Of a stretch of 64,000 bases of DNA, positions 16,277 through 24,630 are shown one piece after another; positions within the stretch are counted from its first letter, which is position 1; each line of letters opens with the position of its first letter. The notes beneath the pieces were generated by a model. It saw nothing but the letters and a program-made list of their open reading frames with translations. It made no database searches and was not told the origin of the DNA. This stretch comes from CAYYTU01 sp964474655 (lineage in GTDB: Bacteria; Chloroflexota; Anaerolineae; B4-G1), in contig CAYYTU010000002.1 of assembly GCA_964474655.1 (NCBI GenBank), positions 1 through 64,000 on the forward strand, read 5' to 3'. Made by a program: the position numbers and the translations under genes.

Positions 16277-17243
16277 CAGCCCCTCCTCTCTCCCAACCCA
16301 GCAGCTCGATCTCCGGATCCAATACCACGCCGAACTGTTGTTCCACTTCTGCCTGCACGTGTGTCATCAAAGCCCGCACATCCTCCGAGGTGGCGTCGCC
16401 GGTGTTCAGCAAGAAATTTGCATGTTGCTCCGAGACCTGCGCTCCACCGATGCGATACCCTTTCAGACCGGCCCGCTCAATCAAGCGCCCCGCGTGCCCG
16501 TCCGGAGGGTTCTTGAACGTGGAGCCCATCGTCGCACCCGACGGATGGCGCACCCGTCTCCAGGCCAGAATCTTATCGGCGCGCGCCCTCAGAGCCTTGG
16601 GATCGCCGGGTTGGAGGGCCAAGGTCACCGCCAGCACGACCTCTTGGTTTGTGCTCCGCTTAAGCCGACTCTCCCGATACGCAAAACCAAACCACTCGCC
16701 TGGTCGTTCTGCCACGTCTCCGTCCGGTCCCAGCACCATCGCGCGGACCAGCACACCGGCGATATCCCCTCCAAAGGCGCCGGCGTTGCCAACCACCGCT
16801 CCGCCCACCGTGCCCGGCAAGCCAGCCGCCCAGGCCAACCCGGCCAGCCCGCGTCTGACGGCCTCCTGAGCCACCCGCGCGAGCCTGGCCCCAGACTCGA
16901 CGTGTACCTCGCCACCCTCAAATACAATTGAGCAGGCCCGATTGACGATCACCAGGCCCCGTAGTCCCCGGTCGGCGATCAACACGTTACACCCCGCGCC
17001 TAACACACGCCAGGGCACGCTGCGCTCCTGCGCCAGCCGCGCCGCCTTCACGAGCGCGTCTACGGACTCACAGGTAACCAACAAATCGGCCTGGCCGCCG
17101 ACCTGCATCGCGGTGTAGGGCCCTAACGGGACATCGCGGGAAAACGTACAAGCAGCGTCGCGCTCGGCCAGCGCATCCAGCGCCGTCGCCAGCCCTTCCA
17201 GATCTGACTTAGCGCCCACGCTGTCCCGTGCACTCATTCTCAC
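16269..17243 (-). CDS. murB: UDP-N-acetylenolpyruvoylglucosamine reductase
   Basis: 324 residues. FAD-binding domain with VPLGPYTAMQVGGQADLL, VLGAGCNVLIAD and AGLPGTVGGAVVGNAGAFGG. The C-terminal domain has the short-form (type II) MurB motif GSTFKNP, whose Ser is the likely proton donor, plus IGGAQVSEQHANF. It reduces UDP-GlcNAc-enolpyruvate to UDP-MurNAc with NADPH. The start is GTG 17243 preceded by GAGGGCGC. A 196-nt gap separates it from murC; a short Lys/Arg-rich frame there was judged non-coding. Ends overlapping ddl. Confidence 0.95.
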   Translation of the reverse strand: MRMSARDSVGAKSDLEGLATALDALAERDAACTFSRDVPLGPYTAMQVGGQADLLVTCESVDALVKAARLAQERSVPWRVLGAGCNVLIADRGLRGLVIVNRACSIVFEGGEVHVESGARLARVAQEAVRRGLAGLAWAAGLPGTVGGAVVGNAGAFGGDIAGVLVRAMVLGPDGDVAERPGEWFGFAYRESRLKRSTNQEVVLAVTLALQPGDPKALRARADKILAWRRVRHPSGATMGSTFKNPPDGHAGRLIERAGLKGYRIGGAQVSEQHANFLLNTGDATSEDVRALMTHVQAEVEQQFGVVLDPEIELLGWERGGADG

Positions 17244-17439
17244 GCGCCCTCACCAGACGCATCTTAAACGCCATCACCTCACACCCTATGGCCCGCTCGG
17301 CGCGCTTCCGCTTGCGAACGCCCCTCAAGCGCCGCTTAAAGTCCTTTCCTGACTCTTTCTCCCGGACATCTCTCATCCTGGTCATCTCCTGTTCAAACAC
17401 GTAACGCCCGGCCTCACATCCCCAGCCAGCGCTAACTCC

Positions 17440-18834
17440 CTAATCAGAGGGCTCAGTCTCACGGAGCGACGCCAATAACCAACGTCCAACTTTATTGCCA
17501 TCGCCAGCGCCCAGCGTCAACACCACATCGCCGGGCTGAACCCGGGCACTGAGCCAGGCCAGCGCCTCCTCCATTGACTTTGCACAGTGGGCGTCGGGAT
17601 GGTCCATCGCGGTCACCACGTCGCCGCTGCAGACGCCCAGCGTGTCGGTCTCACGGGCGGCATAGATGGGCAGCACCACTACATGCTCGGCCCCGCCGAA
17701 CGACCGCGCAAAGGCCGTCAGCAACGTCTTGGTGCGGCTGTAGGTATGCGGCTGCCACACGGCCCACAGGTCGCGATCAGGGAAACGCTCTTGCGCTGCC
17801 CGCAGCGTGGCTCGAATCTCCGTCGGATGATGCGCGTAATCGTCGATCACCGTCACGCCGCCCGCCGTCCCTTTGACCTCGAAGCGACGCGCTACCCCAC
17901 GGAATGCACGCAGGCCCTCGCTCGCTACACGAAACTCTACCCCCAGGTAATCGGCCACGGCCAACGCGGCCGTCGCGTTAGAGGCGTTATGCGCCCCGGG
18001 CACACGGAGACGGACCAACCCCAGAGTCTCCCCGGCACGGGTGGCCAAAAAGTCGACCCCGCCGGCAAAGTTGGGTTTGATCTCCTCAGCGCGCCATTCG
18101 GCGCCTTCCTCCAGTCCGAAGAACGTCACCGCCGTCCCGCGCGCCTCCCTCTGCTCGCCGATCACCCGCGCCACCCGGTCGTCCCAGCAGACAACCAACA
18201 AGCCCTCGGTCGGCACGCGAGCTGCGAAAGATTCAAACGCGGCACGGAAATCGTCGAATGTGGGATAGCAATCCGGATGATCGTGCTCGACGTTGGTGAT
18301 CACCGCCACCATCGGACGCAATCTCAAGAAGGTGCGATCGTACTCGTCGGCCTCGATCACGAAAAGTGGCCCCTCTCCTGCATGAGCGTTCGTCTCCAGC
18401 CCGGCGAGGACGCCGCCCACGATGAATGTGGGATCGCGCCCGGCCTCCAGCAAAATAGAGCTCACCATCGCGGTGGTAGTCGTCTTGCCGTGCGTACCGG
18501 CCACCGCCACGCCCTCCTGACCTCTCATCAGCTCTTCCAGGAACGCCGGTCGGCCTAACACCGGCGTGTTGGCCATACGCGCGGCCTGAACCTCGATGTT
18601 ATCCTCCGGTATGGCCGATGAGACGACCACCAGGTCGGCTCCATCCACGTTCCGGGCTGCATGCCCCTCAAAGACCTGGGCCCCGTCCCGCGCCAAGGCC
18701 TCCGCCACCGGCGACATTTCCAGATCGGAGCCAGTAACCGTCGCGCCCTGCTCCAGCAGCACACGCCCGATGGCCGAAAGTCCCGCTCCTCCGATACCGA
18801 CCAGATGCACGTGTTGCCCGGCGAATTCGCTCAT
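17440..18834 (-). CDS. murC: UDP-N-acetylmuramate--L-alanine ligase
   Basis: 464 residues. N-terminal dinucleotide-like fold HLVGIGGAGLSAIG (10-23), central ATPase with VAGTHGKTTTTAMV, conserved VIEADEYDRTFL and the NVEHDHPDCY segment, and C-terminal Rossmann-like domain with VIDDYAHHPTEI and QPHTYSRTK. It adds the first amino acid of the stem peptide to UDP-MurNAc in the cytoplasm. It follows the cvpA-like gene by 9 nt and precedes murB. Length and motifs are normal for the family. Confidence 0.96.
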   Translation of the reverse strand: MSEFAGQHVHLVGIGGAGLSAIGRVLLEQGATVTGSDLEMSPVAEALARDGAQVFEGHAARNVDGADLVVVSSAIPEDNIEVQAARMANTPVLGRPAFLEELMRGQEGVAVAGTHGKTTTTAMVSSILLEAGRDPTFIVGGVLAGLETNAHAGEGPLFVIEADEYDRTFLRLRPMVAVITNVEHDHPDCYPTFDDFRAAFESFAARVPTEGLLVVCWDDRVARVIGEQREARGTAVTFFGLEEGAEWRAEEIKPNFAGGVDFLATRAGETLGLVRLRVPGAHNASNATAALAVADYLGVEFRVASEGLRAFRGVARRFEVKGTAGGVTVIDDYAHHPTEIRATLRAAQERFPDRDLWAVWQPHTYSRTKTLLTAFARSFGGAEHVVVLPIYAARETDTLGVCSGDVVTAMDHPDAHCAKSMEEALAWLSARVQPGDVVLTLGAGDGNKVGRWLLASLRETEPSD

Positions 18835-18843
18835 TAGAAGATC

Positions 18844-19371
18844 CTACACAATCACAATCACCACAAAGACCGAGGCGAATACAAAGACCGTCAGCAGGAC
18901 CGGACCCGCGAGCCATTGGGGAGGAAGCCATTTTGTGGCCAACGCCATCGCCACCGTATCGCCACCCGGCGGCTGGATGCCCCAGATGCCATAGCCAGCT
19001 TGATGGAGGAAATACCAGATCGAGCCCACGATCAGATAACCGTTCAACGCTCCCAAGACAAACCCCAGCAATATATCCTCTATCTGCTCTCGGGCGGAGG
19101 CGCCGGCCAGCCGCGCGGAGACGACCGGGCCGGCATAGCCCGCGATGGCCATCCCGATGACCATCACGGTATAGATGTAAAATTGCTGAATATCTGGACG
19201 TCCCACGATCAGCTCCCGAACGAAAGGGACGTTCTGAGTGAAAATCAGTCGAGCGGACAGGGCCACGATAATGCTAAAGGTGACGAGTAATTCCTTGGCC
19301 CAGCCTCTCAAAGCTCCCATCAACCCAAAGATGAGGATAAAACCTACAAAAACAGAATCCAACGGCACCAT
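18844..19371 (-). CDS. CvpA-like multi-span membrane protein inside the dcw cluster
   Basis: 175 residues with about four hydrophobic segments (near 5-22, 28-45, 65-85 and 100-125) and a further one at the C-terminus. The pattern MVPLDSVFVGFILIFGLMGALRGW resembles the CvpA/colicin V production family, whose N-terminus usually combines 'DlviliillllsalrGfrrG'-like segments. The frame is open far upstream into murG, but ATG 19371 is chosen: it lies 11 nt after the murG stop, has GAGGCGGTG upstream, and the extra N-terminus would only be the shadow of murG. It sits between murG and murC, suggesting an envelope role; in other bacteria CvpA affects envelope integrity. Function not established. Confidence 0.75.
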   Translation of the reverse strand: MVPLDSVFVGFILIFGLMGALRGWAKELLVTFSIIVALSARLIFTQNVPFVRELIVGRPDIQQFYIYTVMVIGMAIAGYAGPVVSARLAGASAREQIEDILLGFVLGALNGYLIVGSIWYFLHQAGYGIWGIQPPGGDTVAMALATKWLPPQWLAGPVLLTVFVFASVFVVIVIV

Positions 19372-19382
19372 ATTACACCGCC

Positions 19383-20483
19383 TCAGGTCATTTTGCTCAG
19401 CTCTTCCGCCAGCCGCGCTGCGGCGTCCGGGCGTGCCAGGCTTTGCGCACACTCTCCCATCTTTGTCAATCGCGCCCGATCCGATAGTAGATCCTGCACC
19501 GTGGGCAGCAGATCCTGCTCTAATCGTTCGTCGTCCAATGTGATCGCCGCCCCGCGCTCGCTCAGCCAGCGGGCGTTGATCCGCTGGTAGCGCCAGGTGT
19601 GGGGATAGGGGACCAAGACCGCCGGCAGCCCAAAGAAGGGCAGCTCGCCCAGTGTTGAGGCCCCAGCCCGGCAGATGGTCAGATCTGCCGCCGCCAGGGC
19701 ATATCCCATCCGCCGATGGAGGTAAGGAAAAGCGTGATAACGTTTTCGCAGCAGGTCCGGCAGGGCCTTTCGACGCTCGCCGATCCAGGGCCAATCGCGT
19801 TCACCGCTCACGTGAAGAATTTGTGCCAGCTCCAACAATGGCTCCAACGCCTCGCTCAACGCTTGATTGATGCTACGAGCGCCCCGGCTCCCGCCAAACA
19901 CCAGCAATACTGGGTCATCGGGCACCAGGCCAAAGGCCGGGCGAGCATCAAAATTCCGCATCCCATCAAACGCCGCACGGACGGGATAACCCGTAACCAC
20001 CACTTTTCGCTTTCGAAAGTATGCGCTGGAATCCTCCACCGTCACCGCCACGCGAGAGGCCAACCGCGCGATAAATCGCACCGCCAGGCCGGGCTCAATA
20101 TCCGGCAGATAAAGCAGTATCGGCACCCGCAACGTCCAGGCCGCCAGGGCCACAGGGACGCTGGCGTAGCCGCCGGTGGCGAAAACTGCCGCCGGGCGCT
20201 CCTCCTGGCCCAGACGGTAGGCCGACCGCCAGCCACGCAGCAGTTTGAGCCCATTCTGCGCCGCCCGCTTCAAGCCCAGGCCATGCAAGCCCCCGGCCGG
20301 GATGCCCTCGAAGCGCAGCCCTGCCCGCGCGGCCAGCTGCTCTTCGATGCCACCCTCGCCCCCGACGTAGATCACGTCCGGCGAGTCGCTCCGACCGTCG
20401 CGCTCAGCGCTCAGTGTCTGAACGACGGCCAGGCCGGGATAGACGTGTCCCCCGGTTCCCCCACCGGCGATCCAGATTCGCAT
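19383..20483 (-). CDS. murG: UDP-GlcNAc:undecaprenyl-PP-MurNAc-pentapeptide GlcNAc transferase
   Basis: 366 residues, GT-B fold. N-terminal WIAGGGTGGHVYPGLAV (4-20), the central FGGSRGARSIN, and the C-terminal donor-site motif ICRAGASTLGELPFFGLPAVLVPYP (split by domain). It makes lipid II from lipid I on the inner membrane face. ATG 20483 is chosen because AAGGACGG precedes it and MRIWIAGGGTGG is the normal N-terminus. This start lies 80 nt inside the end of the ftsW frame, so the two genes overlap. Confidence 0.94.
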   Translation of the reverse strand: MRIWIAGGGTGGHVYPGLAVVQTLSAERDGRSDSPDVIYVGGEGGIEEQLAARAGLRFEGIPAGGLHGLGLKRAAQNGLKLLRGWRSAYRLGQEERPAAVFATGGYASVPVALAAWTLRVPILLYLPDIEPGLAVRFIARLASRVAVTVEDSSAYFRKRKVVVTGYPVRAAFDGMRNFDARPAFGLVPDDPVLLVFGGSRGARSINQALSEALEPLLELAQILHVSGERDWPWIGERRKALPDLLRKRYHAFPYLHRRMGYALAAADLTICRAGASTLGELPFFGLPAVLVPYPHTWRYQRINARWLSERGAAITLDDERLEQDLLPTVQDLLSDRARLTKMGECAQSLARPDAAARLAEELSKMT

Positions 20484-21648
20484 ACTGATACCGTCCTTGA
20501 TTGGAACTATTCTCTTGCTTACCGAAAGGCCAAAAGCGGAACGTGCCGCCCCGCTCTCCGCGCGAAACACTCAACAACAAGCCCACACCGACCATCGAAA
20601 CGACCGTCGACGACCCTCCGAAGCTGATGAACGGCAACGCGATGCCCGTAAACGGGATCAGCCCGGTTATCACGCCCACATTGATCAAAACCTGAAACGT
20701 CAGCCAGCACGTCACGCCGCAAGCCAGCAGCGCACCGAAGGAATCGTAAGCCTCCATCGCGATCTTGAAACCACGATAGGCCAGGAGCGCAAAGAGGCCA
20801 ATCACAAGCAAACAACCCAGCAAGCCGGCCTCCTCTCCCAGCACAGCGAAGATGCTATCCGTATGCGCCGTTGGGAGGTAACCCATCTTCTGCAATCCCC
20901 GCCCCGGGCCCACGCCGAACACGCCGCCCGCCCCCAGGCCGATGAGAGATTGCTGGACGTGGTGACCGCTGAGAGTTGGATCATGCCAGGTGGCAAAATA
21001 ATCCGTCAATCGTCGCCGGGCATAGGGAAGCCGATTGACCAGCACGGAGAAGACCACGCCACCGAGGGCAAACCCGGCTGCCAGCTGAAAGATGTCGGCC
21101 CCGGCGAAGAAGAACATGGCCAATGCAGTCAAGACGATCAACCCAGCTGTGCCAATGTCCGGCTGGAGCACGATCAAGCCCCCCACCAGGCCAATCAGCA
21201 TCGCGAAGGGAATCGGCCCATAGGCCACGTCACGGATCTGATCGCCCTTGGAGGCCAGCCAGGCCGCAATGTAGATCACAACCGCCGGCTTCGCCAACTC
21301 ACCGGGCTGGATCGAGCCCCCGAAGAAAGAGCGCCGGGCGCCAAAGCGGTCTTGCCCAAACAGGAGAACCAGAATCAAGGAGAGCAAGGCAACGCCCATC
21401 ACCGGTACGGCCAACTGCTCCCACCAATCGTAGGGCATAAACGAGAGAGCCACCAATATAATCAGGCCCAGACTAGTCCACAGGAGTTGCTTCGACGCAA
21501 TACGGAAGATGTTCTCGTATGTCTCGTAGGACCAATCGAAGGTCGCGCTGTAGACCAGCATCAACCCAATGATGACCAGAGCAGCAACTACGAACACCAG
21601 GATATAATCGGGGGTACCAGTCGAGCGGCTTTTGGTCCTTGATGTCAT
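20404..21648 (-). CDS. ftsW: Septal peptidoglycan glycosyltransferase FtsW (SEDS family)
   Basis: 414 residues with about ten transmembrane segments. SEDS landmarks: MLVYSATFDWSYE near the start, PDIGTAGL, GLGAGGVFGVGPGRGLQKMGYLPTAHTDSIFAVLGEE and TGIALPFISFGGSS. It polymerises lipid II with its partner FtsI. ATG 21648 follows AAGGAT. The C-terminal tail runs about 40 residues past the usual VSRG end, and its last 80 nt overlap the murG start in another frame; that tail is polar and looks like read-through. A 209-nt gap to murD holds a possible internal promoter. Confidence 0.95.
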   Translation of the reverse strand: MTSRTKSRSTGTPDYILVFVVAALVIIGLMLVYSATFDWSYETYENIFRIASKQLLWTSLGLIILVALSFMPYDWWEQLAVPVMGVALLSLILVLLFGQDRFGARRSFFGGSIQPGELAKPAVVIYIAAWLASKGDQIRDVAYGPIPFAMLIGLVGGLIVLQPDIGTAGLIVLTALAMFFFAGADIFQLAAGFALGGVVFSVLVNRLPYARRRLTDYFATWHDPTLSGHHVQQSLIGLGAGGVFGVGPGRGLQKMGYLPTAHTDSIFAVLGEEAGLLGCLLVIGLFALLAYRGFKIAMEAYDSFGALLACGVTCWLTFQVLINVGVITGLIPFTGIALPFISFGGSSTVVSMVGVGLLLSVSRGERGGTFRFWPFGKQENSSNQGRYQYANLDRRWGNRGTRLSRPGRRSDTER

Positions 21649-21750
21649 ATGAGATCCTTGATCGTCAAGCGCGAAAATTAGATTGCAACACAACCATCAG
21701 CAGCCACAGGCTATATCTTGCAAAACCGCTCTCCGGCTGCTTTGCCGACG

Positions 21751-21778
21751 ATAATACGCGGTTTCGACCACCGTACAA
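21751..21778 (-). promoter_or_regulatory. Possible internal promoter for ftsW
   Basis: On the minus strand, TTGTAC (21773-21778), a 16-nt spacer and TATTAT (21751-21756) lie in the 209-nt murD-ftsW gap, one of the larger gaps inside the cluster. A small hairpin GGCGCT...AGCGCC is nearby, near 21793-21811. The -35 box is weak. Confidence 0.35.
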
Positions 21779-21857
21779 ATCCGTGCACGGCGCTACACAA
21801 AAGCGCCCTGCAATCCTTCTGGTGCAAGCAAATCTAATCATCTCAAGCGGTTAAAGG

Positions 21858-23279
21858 TTATGATAGATCCTGGACCAGGGCCTGAAAACGGTCTCCACGC
21901 TGAGCGAAGTCCTGAAAGGCGTCGAAGCTGGTGCCTCCCGGGGAGAGAAGCACCACGCCTCCCGGTTCCATCAGGCGCACGGCGGCCGACACCGCCTCCT
22001 CCAGCGTTCCCACCTCCGTGATACCCTCCAATGCACCGTCCGCGTGCGCCTGTTCGCGCACTACGTCGGCGATCATGGGCCCGGCCTCGCCGAAGGTGAT
22101 CAGCTGCCGCACCCGTCGCGCCGTCTCCGCAGCGAATTCGTCCCAAGGCAGATCCTTGTCACGCCCGCCGGCCAGCAAGACGATCGGCTCGTCGAACGAG
22201 CGCAGCGCCGCCAGCGAGCGCTCCGGCGCCGTGGCAATCGAATCGTCGTACCAGCGCACGTCCCGCAGCTCCCGCACCAACTCCAGGCGGTGCGCCACGC
22301 CGGGAAATGATGTCACAACCTCACGCATCGTCTCGACCGGCACACCCGCCAGCGCGGCCAGTGACGAGGCCGCCAGCACGTTCAGCAAATTATGCGGCCC
22401 CAGCAGCTGCACCTCGTGCGCCTTGCATATCGTACGATCATTCCCATCCAGGCGCAACGTCAGCTCGCCGTTCGTCTTGAACGCCCCTTCCTCCACCTCG
22501 GCGCCGCCGCTGAAGAAAAGCAGATGGGCCGCCGTATCCAGCGCCAGCGCCCGTGCATTGGCATCATCGTAGCCCAAAAGCGCAAAATCATCCTGCGATT
22601 GATGTGCCACGATGTTCCGTTTGACGGCGATGTAAGCCTCCATCGTCTTATGCCGGTCCAGGTGGTTGGGCGTAATGTTAAGCACCGCCGCGACATGCGG
22701 ACTGACAGTCATCAGTTCCAGCTGAAAGCTAGAAAGCTCCATCACCACCCAATCGCCAGGACGGATCTCGTCGAGGTTGTCGATCAGCGGATTGCCGATG
22801 TTGCCCCCCACCCAGGTGCGTAAGCCAGCCGCGCGACACATCTCTCCCACCAGCGCCGTGGTAGTCGTCTTGCCGGCCGACCCGGTGATGCCGATCACAG
22901 GCGCCGGACAGCGTTCCAGGAAGAGCTGGGCATCATTGCTGAGCGGAATGTCGCGCTCCCGCGCCGCCTCCACAAGCGGAATATCCAGCGGCACCCCACC
23001 GCTGACGCAAAGGAGATCAGCCCCGTCCAGCAGACTCAACGGATGCTCGCCCAATACGTAACGGATCGGCAAGCCCGCCAGTTCCTCCATCTGTTCGACG
23101 AGCTGATCCGCGCCTTGCAGGTCCGAGACCGTGACGTCGGCGCCGCGATCCACCAGGAAGCGCGCCAACGCCGTCCCCTGACGCGCCAGGCCCAGAATCA
23201 CAACAGATGAATCGGCCACGGGAAACGGTGACGGTGAATTGTTAAGCTGCGATCTACCGGATACTGCCTCTGATGTCAC
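21858..23279 (-). CDS. murD: UDP-N-acetylmuramoylalanine--D-glutamate ligase
   Basis: 473 residues. N-terminal SSVVILGLARQGTALARFL (24-42), ATPase loop VIGITGSAGKTTTTALVG, MELSSFQLE (substrate-site segment), ITPNHLDRH and the C-terminal VRWYDDSIATAPERSLAAL. It adds D-glutamate to UDP-MurNAc-L-Ala. The N-terminal 22 residues before the fold are extra and polar. Start GTG 23279, right after the 109-residue gene (7 nt). Confidence 0.96.
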   Translation of the reverse strand: MTSEAVSGRSQLNNSPSPFPVADSSVVILGLARQGTALARFLVDRGADVTVSDLQGADQLVEQMEELAGLPIRYVLGEHPLSLLDGADLLCVSGGVPLDIPLVEAARERDIPLSNDAQLFLERCPAPVIGITGSAGKTTTTALVGEMCRAAGLRTWVGGNIGNPLIDNLDEIRPGDWVVMELSSFQLELMTVSPHVAAVLNITPNHLDRHKTMEAYIAVKRNIVAHQSQDDFALLGYDDANARALALDTAAHLLFFSGGAEVEEGAFKTNGELTLRLDGNDRTICKAHEVQLLGPHNLLNVLAASSLAALAGVPVETMREVVTSFPGVAHRLELVRELRDVRWYDDSIATAPERSLAALRSFDEPIVLLAGGRDKDLPWDEFAAETARRVRQLITFGEAGPMIADVVREQAHADGALEGITEVGTLEEAVSAAVRLMEPGGVVLLSPGGTSFDAFQDFAQRGDRFQALVQDLS

Positions 23280-23286
23280 CAGAACG

Positions 23287-23616
23287 CTAACCGCCTATAG
23301 CCGCCGAATCGTGATGCTGTTCGTCGAGCCCCAGCCATAGATGATCGGGCATCACGGAGCGGCCAGGGCGAATCTCCACGCTACCCGACCGCCTCTCGCG
23401 CTCGTCTTGCCCATTCCCACTTTGCGATATCTCCTCATTGAGCGTGCTGGGATGAACCAGGCAGAGCTCGGGGCGATAGCCGTATTTGCGCTCGTAATAA
23501 ACCGCGGCCCTTGAGACTTTATCCTCTAGCCGTTTGCGCGGATCATCATCAAACCATAACAATCCATCCATCATCCACCTCTCCCAATCCTCATCGTTTC
23601 GTCTTCTCGTCACCAC
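23287..23616 (-). CDS. Small protein of unknown function between mraY and murD
   Basis: 109 residues, not recognised. It is hydrophilic and predicted soluble, rich in Asp, Glu and Arg. Two parts look conserved-domain-like: DKVSRAAVYYERKYGYRPEL followed by CLVHPSTL, and near the end VEIRPGRSVMPDHLWLG. No signal peptide, membrane segment or catalytic motif. The GTG start overlaps the mraY stop by 7 nt; an alternative ATG at 23574-23571 has GAGAGGTGG before it. Being translationally coupled inside a cell-wall operon suggests it is real and acts with that pathway. Confidence 0.6.
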   Translation of the reverse strand: MVTRRRNDEDWERWMMDGLLWFDDDPRKRLEDKVSRAAVYYERKYGYRPELCLVHPSTLNEEISQSGNGQDERERRSGSVEIRPGRSVMPDHLWLGLDEQHHDSAAIGG

Positions 23617-24614
23617 AAGGCCAGCGCCACACCGGCCATCACGGCCAGGATTTCCACCAGCCAGAAGCGTTGTACCACCTGCGTCTCGGACCAGCCCAGC
23701 AGTTCAAAGTGATGGTGTAAAGGGCTCATCTTGAAGATACGCCGGCCTTGCCCGAAACGACGCCTGGTATACTGGAAGTAGAGTACCTGTAGGATCACAG
23801 AAAGCGTTTCCGCCACCGGAATCAGCGCCACCACGGGCAGGAGCAACCATTGCCCGGTCATCAAGGCAACAACGCCCAGCGTCGCTCCCAGCGAAAGGCT
23901 GCCCGTATCGCCCATAAACATCTGGGCTGGATGCGCGTTGTACCACAAAAAGGCAAAACTGGCCCCCACCACCGTGAAGCAGAACCTCACCAGGTAAAAC
24001 TGTCCCTGCAGCAGGGCGATCACACCGTAGCCAGCGAAGGCGCTGGCTACGATGATGCCGGCCAATCCGTCCAGACCGTCGGTGAGGTTGACGGCGTTGG
24101 CTGAGCCCAGAATGACGAAGGCCGCCAGCGGCACCCAGGCCCAGCCCAGATCGACCATCTGGCGCAAACCTGGCACGGCCACCTGACCTGCAAACTGGAC
24201 GTCGCCGACCAACATCACCACCGCGATGACCAACGTCAGCGGTACTTCCCACCTGAGCTTGCGCCGGGCGGTGAAGCCCTCGCCGCGCCGCATGCCGCGC
24301 ACGCCGGCCAGATCGTCCAATGCGCCGATCACGGCGTAGATCACCAAAACGCCCAGGGGCATCAGGATCGAAAAGCCGATCAAGGTACGCCCCAAAAAAT
24401 TGTAAATGTTCAGCGCTACAGTGATCAACAACACCGGCGCCACGATCATCAAGCCTCCCATCGTCGGCGTGCCCATCTTGTCCTCGTGCCGACTGGGACA
24501 TTCGATCCGGATGCGCTTGCCCACGCGATAATAACGCAGGATGCGAATCAGAAGCGGCCCCCAGACGACGGCCAATAAGAAAGAGAGACTGGCGAGAATC
24601 AGCGCAAAGTCCAT
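23610..24614 (-). CDS. mraY: Phospho-N-acetylmuramoyl-pentapeptide transferase
   Basis: 334 residues with about ten transmembrane helices. Family motifs: DKMGTPTMGGL (44-54), the Asp-rich GALDDLAGVR, NAVNLTDGLDGLAG, HPAQMFMGDTGSLSLGA and the C-terminal KMSPLHHHFELLGWSE. It attaches the MurNAc-pentapeptide to undecaprenyl phosphate, making lipid I at the membrane. It lies 16 nt after murF and overlaps the next small gene. Confidence 0.96.
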   Translation of the reverse strand: MDFALILASLSFLLAVVWGPLLIRILRYYRVGKRIRIECPSRHEDKMGTPTMGGLMIVAPVLLITVALNIYNFLGRTLIGFSILMPLGVLVIYAVIGALDDLAGVRGMRRGEGFTARRKLRWEVPLTLVIAVVMLVGDVQFAGQVAVPGLRQMVDLGWAWVPLAAFVILGSANAVNLTDGLDGLAGIIVASAFAGYGVIALLQGQFYLVRFCFTVVGASFAFLWYNAHPAQMFMGDTGSLSLGATLGVVALMTGQWLLLPVVALIPVAETLSVILQVLYFQYTRRRFGQGRRIFKMSPLHHHFELLGWSETQVVQRFWLVEILAVMAGVALALW

Positions 24615-24630
24615 AAATTAATCTCCGGTC

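Noticed and set aside
17209..17400. 63-codon Lys/Arg-rich frame between murC and murB
   Set aside because: Starts with GTG without a binding site, overlaps the murB start, and shows no domain or signal; a small regulatory peptide cannot be excluded but is not supported.
20497..21642. 381-codon frame antisense to ftsW
   Set aside because: Gln/His/Arg-rich shadow of a membrane-protein gene; membrane genes typically give such polar antisense frames.
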